Positions 34,435 to 42,945 of a stretch of DNA of 64,000 nucleotides are shown here, one piece after another; within the stretch, counting starts at the first letter, position 1; each line of letters opens with the position of its first letter. Source of the DNA: Pontibacter amylolyticus (GTDB lineage Bacteria > Bacteroidota > Bacteroidia > Cytophagales > Hymenobacteraceae). Location of the stretch: assembly GCF_014638845.1 (NCBI RefSeq), contig NZ_BMFP01000005.1, positions 96,848 to 160,847 on the forward strand, written 5' to 3'. The position numbers and the translations under genes are program-made. The notes below the pieces were generated by a model that saw nothing but the letters and a program-made list of their open reading frames with translations, made no database searches and was not told where the DNA came from.

Positions 34435-35199
34435 TCACTCACCCGCTTTCCCCATTGCATAGGCAATGCCACCCCAGATGTGCTGCAGAAACGCTGGTTC
34501 GCTGTAACTTTCTACGGTGTGGCCAAGACCGGTATAAAAAGCCCTGCCGCCATCGTAGGCTTGAAACCAGGCAATCGGGTGGTGCTCTCCATTCTTGCCA
34601 CCTTCATAAGCTGACTCGTCCAGTCTGGCCAATACCTGCACATCCGGGTTCAGGCTTTTAAAGTTATACCATTCATCGGTGCGCTCCCACCTGGCTGGCA
34701 GTCCTTTCGTTGCGGGATGGTCTTTGTCAACCACAGTAACTACTGCCTGCTGCACTTTAGGGTGGCTCTCGAATTGAGCACCGACCAGCTTGGTGTACCA
34801 GGGCCAGTCGTATTCTGTGTCTGAGGCGGAATGTATACCTGCAAAGCCACCGCCTTTGCGAATATAATTTTCGAAAGCTGTTTGCTGCTCGGCGTTCAGT
34901 ACATCCAGGGTAGTGTTCAGAAAGACAACGGCCTGGTATTGCTGTAGGGAGTCCGCCACAAAATACGCTGCATTTTCAGTTGTATCGACTTTCACCTGAT
35001 GCTCACGCCCCAACTTTAGGATTGCCGCCTTGCCAGCAGGTATAGAGGCATGTCGGAATCCTGCTGTTTTGGAAAAGACGAGGATGCGTGAGGTCTCTGC
35101 TTCAGGGTCTGAAACCAAAGAGCTATCTGCCTGTTCGCAGGCTTGAAAACTGACGGCCACCAGCAGCAAGAGCAGGTATAAGCGTATGTTGACTTTCAT
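34435..35199 (-). CDS. ThuA-domain lipoprotein
   Basis: 254 residues from the ATG at 35199. The frame is open to 35316, but the lipoprotein signal (RLYLLLLLVAVSFQAC) begins right after this Met. The ThuA/glutamine-amidotransferase-like fold shows as ILVFSKTAGFRH, VVFLNTTLDVL, GGGFAGIHSASDTEYDWPWY and HPIAWFQAYDGGRAFYTGLGH. ThuA proteins are linked to sugar use (trehalose or other glycosides) and in Bacteroidota often accompany keto-sugar or glycoside degradation. The substrate is unknown here. It is a single gene, divergent from the large sortilin-like gene at 35457. Confidence 0.88.
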   Translation of the reverse strand: MKVNIRLYLLLLLVAVSFQACEQADSSLVSDPEAETSRILVFSKTAGFRHASIPAGKAAILKLGREHQVKVDTTENAAYFVADSLQQYQAVVFLNTTLDVLNAEQQTAFENYIRKGGGFAGIHSASDTEYDWPWYTKLVGAQFESHPKVQQAVVTVVDKDHPATKGLPARWERTDEWYNFKSLNPDVQVLARLDESAYEGGKNGEHHPIAWFQAYDGGRAFYTGLGHTVESYSEPAFLQHIWGGIAYAMGKAGE

Positions 35200-35456
35200 A
35201 TGAAATCCATTTTTTGGTTCACCCTTTTCAGGTATAGCCTTGGCAAAAAAAGCTCGATCAAGTTGAGAAATTATCATGACACTCCTACTCCGCCTCAACT
35301 CAGCGATAGCATGCATTAGTTGGTCCGGATAGAGGAATACGCAGGATTCAATATAACAAATACTTTACAGCTATTCGAGTTCTTCCAAAATCCGGTACAA
35401 TTCCTTAGCTTTAGAAACTCAAACAATCTACTCTAAACTATACCTACATCTACACA

Positions 35457-38393
35457 ATGCAAAAGCGTATACTTTCTGTCGCGCTGCTGGTAGCCCTGAG
35501 CGGGGGCGCTGTGCAGGCTCAGAAGAAAGCACCCAAGCAGCCGGCCTACACACCCGCCAAAGAAAGGCTGCAGGCGTTCGAGAAGCGTCAGCAACTCGAT
35601 CAGAATTCCCTTGTCCGTAACGTAGCCTTCCGCAATGTGGGTCCTACCGTGCAAAGCGGACGCATCACCGATTTGGATGTGAACCCGAAAGACCCCACTA
35701 ATTTTTACGCAGCCTATGCCTCGGGCGGTCTTTGGAGAACTAATAATAATGGCATTTCCTTTGAGCCGATCTTCGACAACGAAGCGGTGATGACCATCGG
35801 TGACATTGCCGTGGATTGGAATAACAACCAAACCATCTGGATCGGAACCGGCGAGAGCAACTCCAGCCGCTCTTCCTACTCCGGCGTGGGCGTGTACAAA
35901 AGCACCGACGGGGGCAAAACCTGGCAGCACATGGGCCTCGACGATACGCACCACATTGGTCGCATCGTGCTACACCCGACCGACCCGAACACGGTTTGGG
36001 TAGCGGCCGTAGGGCACCTGTACTCACCAAACAAAGACCGCGGCATCTACAAAACCACGGACGGCGGCAAGACCTGGAAGAAGACACTCTATATCGACGA
36101 TAACACAGGCGCTATTGACTTGGTGATTGACCCGAAGAACCCGAACAACGTGTACGCAGCCATGTGGCACCGCGAGCGCCGCGCCTGGGATTTCGTGGAG
36201 GGCGGCAAAACATCCGGTATCCATAAGTCAACGGACGGCGGTAACACCTGGACGCGTGTGACGACCGAAGGCAGCGGCTTCCCGACTTCTGATGGCGTAG
36301 GCCGCATTGGTCTGGACATCCATCCGGGCAACCCGAACATCATCTATGCTTTCCTGGACAACCAGGAGCTACGCCAGGTGGAGAAAAAGGAGCCGAAAGC
36401 GGGTGAACTGCAGAAAGAGCAGTTCAAAGGTATGACGACGGAAGCCTTCCTGGCGCTCAATGACAAGGACCTGAACAGCTTCCTCGACAACAACCGATTT
36501 CCGTCCAGGTATACCGCCAAAACGGTGAAGGCAGATGTGAAGAGCGGCAAGATCAAACCTGCTGCTTTGGCAGAGTATCTCGTGGACCCGCTGGCCGTGA
36601 CGACAGAGGCCTCTGTGAAGGGCGCTGAGCTATACCGCTCTGATGACGCTGGCAAGACCTGGAAGAAAACGCACGAAAAGCCGATCGACGATATGTACTC
36701 GAGCTATGGCTACTACTTCGGTGTGGTGCGTGTGGCGCCCTACAATCCGGATAAGGTATACCTGCTGGGTGTGCCCCTCCTGACCTCAGATGACGGTGGC
36801 AAGACGTTCCGCAACATCGAGGGCGACAACGTGCACTCCGACCACCAGGCCCTGTGGGTGAGCCCTGACAAGCCCGGCTATGTGATCAACGGCAACGACG
36901 GTGGCCTGAACATCACCTACGATGACGGCAAGACCTGGGCGATTGCCAATACGCCTTCGGTAGGTCAGTTCTACGCCGTGGCTGTGGACATGGAGAAACC
37001 TTACAACATCTATGGCGGTCTGCAGGACAACGGCACCTGGTACGGACCGAGCAACTACCAGTTCAGTTCCGCCTGGACACAGAACGGCCGTTACCCGTAC
37101 CAGCGCCTGGGCGGTGGCGACGGCATGATGGTGCAGGTGGACTTCCGTGACAACAACACCGTATACCTGGGCTCGCAGTACGGCAACTACGCCCGCGTGG
37201 ACAAGCGCACCGGCCAGCGTGTATCCGTGAAGCCGACGCACGAACTGGGCGAAACACCGCTCCGCTTCAACTGGGAGAGCCCGATCCATTTGAGCCGCCA
37301 CAACCAGGATATCCTGTACTTCGGCTCCAACAAATTCCACCGCTCCATGAAAAAGGGCGAGGAGATGCAAACGCTCTCGGGCGACCTGACCAACGGCGGT
37401 CTGAAAGGCGACGTGGGTTTCGGCACCCTGACCAGCATCGACGAGTCTCCACTGAAGTTCGGCCTACTCTATACCGGCTCTGATGACGGGGCGGTTCATG
37501 TGTCCAAAGACGGTGGGTATAACTGGGAGAACATCTCGAAAAAACTGCCGCAGCACATGTGGGTATCCACGATCGTGGCATCGAACCACAGCGAAAACCG
37601 GGTGTATGCTTCGCTCAACGGTTACCGTTGGGATGATTTCACGCCATACCTGTACGTGTCGGAAGACAACGGCAGGAAGTGGGAGCGCCTGGGCACCAAC
37701 CTGCCAGCTGAGGCTATCAACGTGATCAAAGAAGATCCGAAAAATGCGAACCTGCTTTACGTAGGCACTGACCATGGCCTCTACATTTCGCTTGACCGCG
37801 GCAAAACGTTTATGCAGATGCGTAATGGTATGCCGGCTGTGTCGGTGCACGACGTGGTGGTACATCCGCGCGACAACGACTTGATCGTGGGTACGCACGG
37901 CCGCTCCATCTACATTGCCAATGTGGAGCACCTGCAGCAGCTCACGCCAGAGATTCAGAACCAGAAACTGCACCTGTTCGCTTTCCAGCCGACCAACTAC
38001 AACCCGCGTTGGGGACAGTCGTGGGGTGCCTGGGGTGAGCCGGCGGAGTCTTCACTGGAAATTCCTTACTACACAGCGCAGGCAGGCACAGCCATTATCC
38101 GCATTAAGACTGATAAAGGGCAGCTCCTGAAAGAACTGAAAGACGAGCACGAGCGTGGTCTGAACTACGTGGGTTACAACTTCTCGGTAGATGAAGCCAA
38201 CGCGAAAGCCTATGAAACGGCTATGAACGGCAGTAAGAAGGACGGCGAGGAAACGGTAAAAGTAGAAGCTGCTAACAACAAAGTAATTTACCTGCAGCCA
38301 GGCAAGTATACCGTGGAAGTAGAAACAGCCGATGGTGGCAAGGCTACTTCTGAGTTTACTTTGAAAGCTCCTGAGAGAAGAAGCAGAAGCTAA
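35457..38393 (+). CDS. Large secreted sortilin/VPS10-like BNR-repeat protein
   Basis: 978 residues. Signal peptide (about 1-21). The mature protein carries many BNR/Asp-box repeats (STDGGKTW, TTDGGKTW, SDDAGKTW, SEDNGRKWERLG and others), which form the ten-bladed propeller of sortilin-like proteins. A C-terminal beta-sandwich (about 850-978) follows. These proteins are often labelled glycosyl hydrolases on the basis of the repeats, but no catalytic residues can be assigned, so binding or an unknown hydrolytic role is possible. Residues 290-350 form a non-repetitive insertion. It shares organisation with the protein at 42946-46131. A terminator follows (38415-38455). Confidence 0.87.
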   Translation: MQKRILSVALLVALSGGAVQAQKKAPKQPAYTPAKERLQAFEKRQQLDQNSLVRNVAFRNVGPTVQSGRITDLDVNPKDPTNFYAAYASGGLWRTNNNGISFEPIFDNEAVMTIGDIAVDWNNNQTIWIGTGESNSSRSSYSGVGVYKSTDGGKTWQHMGLDDTHHIGRIVLHPTDPNTVWVAAVGHLYSPNKDRGIYKTTDGGKTWKKTLYIDDNTGAIDLVIDPKNPNNVYAAMWHRERRAWDFVEGGKTSGIHKSTDGGNTWTRVTTEGSGFPTSDGVGRIGLDIHPGNPNIIYAFLDNQELRQVEKKEPKAGELQKEQFKGMTTEAFLALNDKDLNSFLDNNRFPSRYTAKTVKADVKSGKIKPAALAEYLVDPLAVTTEASVKGAELYRSDDAGKTWKKTHEKPIDDMYSSYGYYFGVVRVAPYNPDKVYLLGVPLLTSDDGGKTFRNIEGDNVHSDHQALWVSPDKPGYVINGNDGGLNITYDDGKTWAIANTPSVGQFYAVAVDMEKPYNIYGGLQDNGTWYGPSNYQFSSAWTQNGRYPYQRLGGGDGMMVQVDFRDNNTVYLGSQYGNYARVDKRTGQRVSVKPTHELGETPLRFNWESPIHLSRHNQDILYFGSNKFHRSMKKGEEMQTLSGDLTNGGLKGDVGFGTLTSIDESPLKFGLLYTGSDDGAVHVSKDGGYNWENISKKLPQHMWVSTIVASNHSENRVYASLNGYRWDDFTPYLYVSEDNGRKWERLGTNLPAEAINVIKEDPKNANLLYVGTDHGLYISLDRGKTFMQMRNGMPAVSVHDVVVHPRDNDLIVGTHGRSIYIANVEHLQQLTPEIQNQKLHLFAFQPTNYNPRWGQSWGAWGEPAESSLEIPYYTAQAGTAIIRIKTDKGQLLKELKDEHERGLNYVGYNFSVDEANAKAYETAMNGSKKDGEETVKVEAANNKVIYLQPGKYTVEVETADGGKATSEFTLKAPERRSRS

Positions 38394-38414
38394 TTCTGGC
38401 TTAAGCCATACCTG

Positions 38415-38455
38415 AAACAAGAAAGGCGGCCCCAGTGGGGCTGCCTTTCTTGTTT
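38415..38455 (+). terminator. Terminator of the sortilin-like gene
   Basis: AAACAAGAAAGGC / GCCTTTCTTGTTT outer stem (13 bp), continued by GCCCC/GGGGC, then a T tract. A TATACCT word begins at the next base (38456-38462). Confidence 0.88.
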
Positions 38456-38602
38456 TATACCTGTAACTCTAAAGGCAAATTTTTGATCGCCAATTATTCT
38501 GGCACATATATTGTTATAAAAATTTATAGAATATTTTGCATATTAGATACGGGCTTTGTTACAGTCTTTTTATCTCTAACGCTTACCTAAAAATTCAAGC
38601 TA

Positions 38603-39184
38603 ATGAAAATCAAACTTCTACTCTTCTCACTTCTGTTCGCCTTCTCCCTCTCCGCAATGGCACAGGACAAGTGGACACCTAAGGTTGGCTATGGCATCGT
38701 GTATGCCGGAAACGGCGACATTCCCGGTCACTGGTTCATGGGTGGCATGCAAACACATATCTCAAAACGTTCGGGTTTCGAGATATTGGCAACCGGCACT
38801 TACATTGAGCAAACGAGACCTTGGGGATCAGGATACGAGACCTTTCAAAAGTCAAATGGTGTAGCGGTTGAAGGAGTCTATAACCTGTTCGTCAACGCAG
38901 GTCCTGTCCAGCTTTACCCTGCTGTAGGCCCGGTGATCAGGTATGCCAGCGAACGGGAATTACATGGACTTTCCATTCAGTACAATGGGCAGGGCGGCAT
39001 CACGGACTTCCACCCTGACATGCGCTCCAGAAATGGTTTGCAGGCAGGCTATGTCTTGGCCCTCAATCTGGATGTGAAGGTAAAACAACACCTCACCTTC
39101 GGACTCAGGGGCTCTGTTCAAAGTTTCCATACTGGGCAGCGGCTGGCGGCTGTGGGCCTGACCTTGAAGAATGCCAGATGGTAA
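38603..39184 (+). CDS. Outer-membrane beta-barrel protein, hypothetical
   Basis: 193 residues. Signal peptide ending SAMAQ (about residue 20), then amphipathic strands with aromatic girdle residues (GYGIVYAGNG, HWFMGGMQTH, LTFGLRGSV). It lacks the usual terminal Phe (it ends in NARW). I do not recognise a family. It is convergent with the TonB receptor gene, with 18 bp between them. Role unknown. Confidence 0.7.
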   Translation: MKIKLLLFSLLFAFSLSAMAQDKWTPKVGYGIVYAGNGDIPGHWFMGGMQTHISKRSGFEILATGTYIEQTRPWGSGYETFQKSNGVAVEGVYNLFVNAGPVQLYPAVGPVIRYASERELHGLSIQYNGQGGITDFHPDMRSRNGLQAGYVLALNLDVKVKQHLTFGLRGSVQSFHTGQRLAAVGLTLKNARW

Positions 39185-39202
39185 CTTCAATTCAACACCT
39201 CT

Positions 39203-41614
39203 TTAGATAGATGCCCGCACCGACAGCACAACGTTTCTGCCCGCCGCCGCTATACCTGACGAGTAAGGCCGGTAACGCTGATCGGTGATGTTCTCTATAC
39301 CTGCGATCAGCGACAGGTGTCGGGTCAGTTGATACAGCGCCTTCAGGTTGAGTGTGGCCCAGGCCGGACTGTAAGGGTTCCCGTTTCCGTCAGTGGCATA
39401 CAGGTACGCTTTGTCCTGCTCTTCCGGTGTCAGCTGGCTATACCGGATCGCTCCGTTGAACACAGTATAGAGGTCTGCTTTCAGGCGATGGCGGGAGTAG
39501 GTCAATCGTACGGTTCCGAAAGTTGGGGCAGCATGTCGCAAAGGTGCCTCCGTGCCATTGTCCAGTTCCTCACGGCCACGTTGCACATTATACCTGGCAG
39601 CAAGGCCAAAACCAGCTGGGAGCTTCAGTTCTACACCTGCCTGCACGCCCCACACCCTGGCAAAGGCGGCGTTCTGAATTGCCTGTACCTGACTGCGTTC
39701 CCCCTCATACTCGATGCTGCTGTTGCCGTTCAGGGTATAGTCCCGCCGCACCAGCGCATCCTGCAGGTAGGTATAAAAAGCGGTCGCGTCCAGCTTCAGC
39801 AACTCCCCGAATGTTTTAGCCGCTCCCAGGTCGGCATTGTAAGCATACTCCGGCTTCAGATCCGGATTAGGCACGACCACCAGCCCCGGTGCCGAGTCGA
39901 ATATCTTGCCGATGTCATCCACGTTCGGTGAGCGGAAACCGGTAGACAAATTGCTGCTCAGTTGCCAGGAAAGCGAAGGGCTGTACACCAATCCGGCACT
40001 ACCCGTCACGGCCCCTGTGTTGATACCGGCGGAGGTAAAAGGAAGATCATAGAAACTGTTGTCGAAGTTCGCATTCAGCAGAATGTGGTTATACCTGGCT
40101 CCTGTCAGCACCGTGAGTTTCTCGCCCGCTTTAAAGCGGTAGGTCAGGAAGGCGGCATGCGAACTCCAGTCAGCAACGTCCGGGTAACGGGAAGGTCCAG
40201 GTGCGATAGCCCCGGTATTTACGTTATAGTCGGTACCGGTGGAGTGCACTTTGTTAATGACCGTTTCCAGTCCATAGAACAGGTGGTGCCGCGCCCCGAG
40301 CGCTTTCTCAAAGTCCAGGTTGGCGGAGTAGGCGTTTACTTTTTCGTAGCGGTTATACCTTGTCGCTTTGGCCAGGTCCCGGTTGTGTCGACTCTCCTCA
40401 AAGAGCTGATGCGCTAGTCCGATGCTGAGCTGATCGTAAATTTTATTGTTTGCCCGATGTGTCGCCTGCAGGTGCTGCATAGCCCATACCTGCGGACCGT
40501 AATACCACTCCGCCGATCGGAGCGTTCCGTTTCGGTAAAGGGTGAGCCGGTCGTAGCGGGGCACGTTGGAGGTGGCAGAGTAATGGAAACCGTACTGAAG
40601 TTCCCAGTTGTCGCTGGGCCTATACCTGATCTTCTGCATCAGGTTCAGCTGGTCGTAACCGGTATCTACCTGACGCTCCGGATCGGTGTTTGTGATCACC
40701 TCGTCATGCCCGTTTTGGGTGCGCACATACTCCCTCCGCAGGTAGTCATCCAGCCCGTTTGAGCCCATGCGGAGGTCGCCGTAATCGCTGTAAGTGGCAC
40801 TGGTCAGGACGGCCCACTTTTTCAGGCCGTAGCGCAGATCCAGGTGGCCCGTCTTCTCGTTGTTAGCCGACGACCACCTAACGGCAGCATTTCCTTTAAC
40901 TAACGGCGTAGCGCCTGTTGCAAACCTGGGAGACAAGGTATAGAAGTTCATCACGCCCCCTATGGCATCGCTGCCGTACATGACGGAGCCCGGACCGAAC
41001 AGCACTTCAGTTCTTTCCGTGGCAAAGGGGTCGAGTGAGATGACATTCTGCAGGTTGCCGCTCCGGAAGATGGCCGTGTTCATGCGCACGCCGTCCACCG
41101 CGATCAGCACCCGGTTGGTGGCAAAACCCCGGATCATGGGACTGCCGCCGCCGCCCTGGCTTTTCTGGATATATACCTCCCCCGTCTGCCCCAGCATATC
41201 GGCGGCTGTCTGTGGTTGCTGCAGCAGCACGTCTTTTGGCCGTATGGTACTCACGCGCTGTGGCACTTCTTTGGCATCCTGCTGCCAGCGGGTGGCCGAA
41301 ACAACCACGGTGGCCAGGGCAATTTTGTTTTCGCGCAGGTATAGCTGAAAGCCCTGACGCTGGAGTTGCGCATACGACAATACTTGCTGCTCATAACCCA
41401 CCAGGCGAACCGCCAAGCTGTCCAGCCCTTTAAACGAGGTGACATCCGCCTGACCTTTGCTGTCCGTCAAGCTTGTTTGTGTTGATTGTATACCTGAGAC
41501 CTGCACCATCTCCAGCGGCTGCTGGGTCACCTGGTCCTTCACGGTCAGAACCTGTGCGAACGTGGAAGAACTGAACAGGCACAACCATCCCATCACATGC
41601 AGGAGATTCTTCAT
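39203..41614 (-). CDS. TonB-dependent receptor of the haemoglobin/haem-type family
   Basis: 803 residues from the ATG at 41614, five nt after the stop of the PepSY gene. The frame extends further upstream into that gene and is not used. Signal peptide ends TFAQ (about residue 20). A short carboxypeptidase-like domain (about 22-100) is followed by a plug with SGGGGSPMIRGFATNRVLIAVDGVRMN and VLFGPGSVMYGSDAIGGV, the wording typical of haemoglobin/transferrin/lactoferrin-type receptors. The 22-strand barrel closes the protein. It imports iron or haem across the outer membrane. Coupling to a PepSY membrane protein supports an iron/haem or ferri-siderophore reductase role. The ligand is inferred. 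Confidence 0.9.
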   Translation of the reverse strand: MKNLLHVMGWLCLFSSSTFAQVLTVKDQVTQQPLEMVQVSGIQSTQTSLTDSKGQADVTSFKGLDSLAVRLVGYEQQVLSYAQLQRQGFQLYLRENKIALATVVVSATRWQQDAKEVPQRVSTIRPKDVLLQQPQTAADMLGQTGEVYIQKSQGGGGSPMIRGFATNRVLIAVDGVRMNTAIFRSGNLQNVISLDPFATERTEVLFGPGSVMYGSDAIGGVMNFYTLSPRFATGATPLVKGNAAVRWSSANNEKTGHLDLRYGLKKWAVLTSATYSDYGDLRMGSNGLDDYLRREYVRTQNGHDEVITNTDPERQVDTGYDQLNLMQKIRYRPSDNWELQYGFHYSATSNVPRYDRLTLYRNGTLRSAEWYYGPQVWAMQHLQATHRANNKIYDQLSIGLAHQLFEESRHNRDLAKATRYNRYEKVNAYSANLDFEKALGARHHLFYGLETVINKVHSTGTDYNVNTGAIAPGPSRYPDVADWSSHAAFLTYRFKAGEKLTVLTGARYNHILLNANFDNSFYDLPFTSAGINTGAVTGSAGLVYSPSLSWQLSSNLSTGFRSPNVDDIGKIFDSAPGLVVVPNPDLKPEYAYNADLGAAKTFGELLKLDATAFYTYLQDALVRRDYTLNGNSSIEYEGERSQVQAIQNAAFARVWGVQAGVELKLPAGFGLAARYNVQRGREELDNGTEAPLRHAAPTFGTVRLTYSRHRLKADLYTVFNGAIRYSQLTPEEQDKAYLYATDGNGNPYSPAWATLNLKALYQLTRHLSLIAGIENITDQRYRPYSSGIAAAGRNVVLSVRASI

Positions 41615-41619
41615 GCTGC

Positions 41620-42186
41620 TTACTCGCTTTTGATCTTTCTGATCTGTCTGGGATAGAACCACAGGAAGAACCCCGTCACTGAGAGGATCAGAAGCCCAAG
41701 GCCCAGCACGTTCATGGAGATCAGTTTGAAAAGATCGCTGATGATGGAGCCGTCGTGTATTTTCTCGATCCAGTCAGAATGCCGGCGGGCAACGGAAAGG
41801 ACTTTGCCCGTGCTCGCATCCAGCTGCACCTCCCAACTGCCTTCTTTGAAAATGGTCTTGACGATGCCTTTGTCCAGGCGGGCTTCAATGCGGTCGATGG
41901 GGTTGTTGTTGATAGCCTGCGCAGAGTCCAGCCCCGCAAGAGATCGTGCTGACAACTCCGCCAGCGGCAGCCACTGTTGCAGGTCGGTGCTGGCTCCTTT
42001 TTGCGTGGGTGGCTGGAGCAAATCCACATCCTTCTTCCAACCCAGCAATATACCTGTCACACTGCTGATCAGGATAAACACGCCCATAAAAAGCCCCAGG
42101 TAGCGGTGGTAGGTCCGAAAGTTTCGCAGCCGGTCGGCGAGCGTTCTTACTTTCTGTTTCACAAGGGTGGCAGTACTGGTACTCAC
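41620..42186 (-). CDS. PepSY-associated transmembrane protein
   Basis: 188 residues from a GTG at 42186. A TTG at 42228 would add 14 residues of no clear character, and no ATG is available, so the start is tentative. Two strong transmembrane helices: after FRTYHRYLGLFMG (about residues 27-46) and near the C-terminus (NVLGLGLLILSVTGFFLWFYP). A PepSY-like domain lies between. Proteins of this type are short relatives of FpvG-like iron reductases next to siderophore or haem receptors. The stop lies five nt before the TonB receptor ATG, so the two form an operon. Confidence 0.78.
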   Translation of the reverse strand: MSTSTATLVKQKVRTLADRLRNFRTYHRYLGLFMGVFILISSVTGILLGWKKDVDLLQPPTQKGASTDLQQWLPLAELSARSLAGLDSAQAINNNPIDRIEARLDKGIVKTIFKEGSWEVQLDASTGKVLSVARRHSDWIEKIHDGSIISDLFKLISMNVLGLGLLILSVTGFFLWFYPRQIRKIKSE

Positions 42187-42333
42187 GTAATTAGGTTGGG
42201 ATAGGTATGAAAGCCCAATATCCAACAATTGCGGCAGATAAACAATGTGGCGACACCAGTCTTTAAAATTTGCGTACTAATTGCAACCATTCTCCGTTTT
42301 ATGGGCTCCTAAGGTTGATTAACCAATAAAATT

Positions 42334-42819
42334 ATGATTAAACTGTTCTATCCACTCCTGGCTTTGGCGCTCCTGACCGAGTGTCAGCCAGAAGAAGTAC
42401 ACGAAGTCGCCTCCTCCAGGCAAGAATCCTCCAGGCAAGAAGAAGGAGACCTGAAATTTGGCCAGGAGGCGCTCCTGCAGCAGTATGGGCAAGTTACGAT
42501 GTATGGGGAGGGGGTGCCCCGCCGCCTGATCGTTGCCCTGAAAAATATCCAGGATTCCCGGTGCCCGACCGATGTTGACTGTGTGACGGCGGGCAACGCC
42601 ACCGTTGCGCTGCGGGCCTCCAACAGCCAGGGTGCAAACGAAAACATCACGCTTTGCATCGGCGATTGCGGAACCGATGGCACAAGAGAAACCCATACCC
42701 TGGCGGCAGAGGTCGGCGGTGTCAACTATAACTTCACACTGAAAAACGTGAAGCCATACCCAGGCCAGGCGCACGAAGGCGAAGTACAAAAAGCGGCTTT
42801 GGTAGTGGAGAAGAAATAG
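42334..42819 (+). CDS. Hypothetical lipoprotein with short internal tandem repeat
   Basis: 161 residues. Lipoprotein signal (ALALLTEC, about Cys17). The segment SSRQESSRQEE is encoded by a perfect 15-bp tandem duplication (42412-42426 and 42427-42441). The rest has four Cys in pairs (RCPTDVDC and CIGDC), suggesting two disulfides, and a beta-rich C-terminal half. I recognise no family, though the RCPxDVxCxxxGxA pattern is seen in small secreted proteins of many bacteria. It is divergent from the PepSY/TonB operon and convergent with the second sortilin-like gene. Confidence 0.75.
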   Translation: MIKLFYPLLALALLTECQPEEVHEVASSRQESSRQEEGDLKFGQEALLQQYGQVTMYGEGVPRRLIVALKNIQDSRCPTDVDCVTAGNATVALRASNSQGANENITLCIGDCGTDGTRETHTLAAEVGGVNYNFTLKNVKPYPGQAHEGEVQKAALVVEKK

Positions 42820-42892
42820 GCCTATACCTATTCTATACCTGTGGCATCCGTAAAATGCTGCCAAGGCTGAACACGTAAAATTATTCTAACAA

Positions 42893-42922
42893 GAAAGCCC
42901 TGCCATTGCTGGCAGGGCTTTC
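42893..42922. terminator. Bidirectional hairpin terminator
   Basis: Perfect 13-bp stem GAAAGCCCTGCCA / TGGCAGGGCTTTC with a TTGC loop, between convergent genes. It is flanked by AGGTATA/TATACCT words at 42823, 42834 and 42932. Confidence 0.88.
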
Positions 42923-42945
42923 CGTTTTAGCAGGTATAGCTTACC

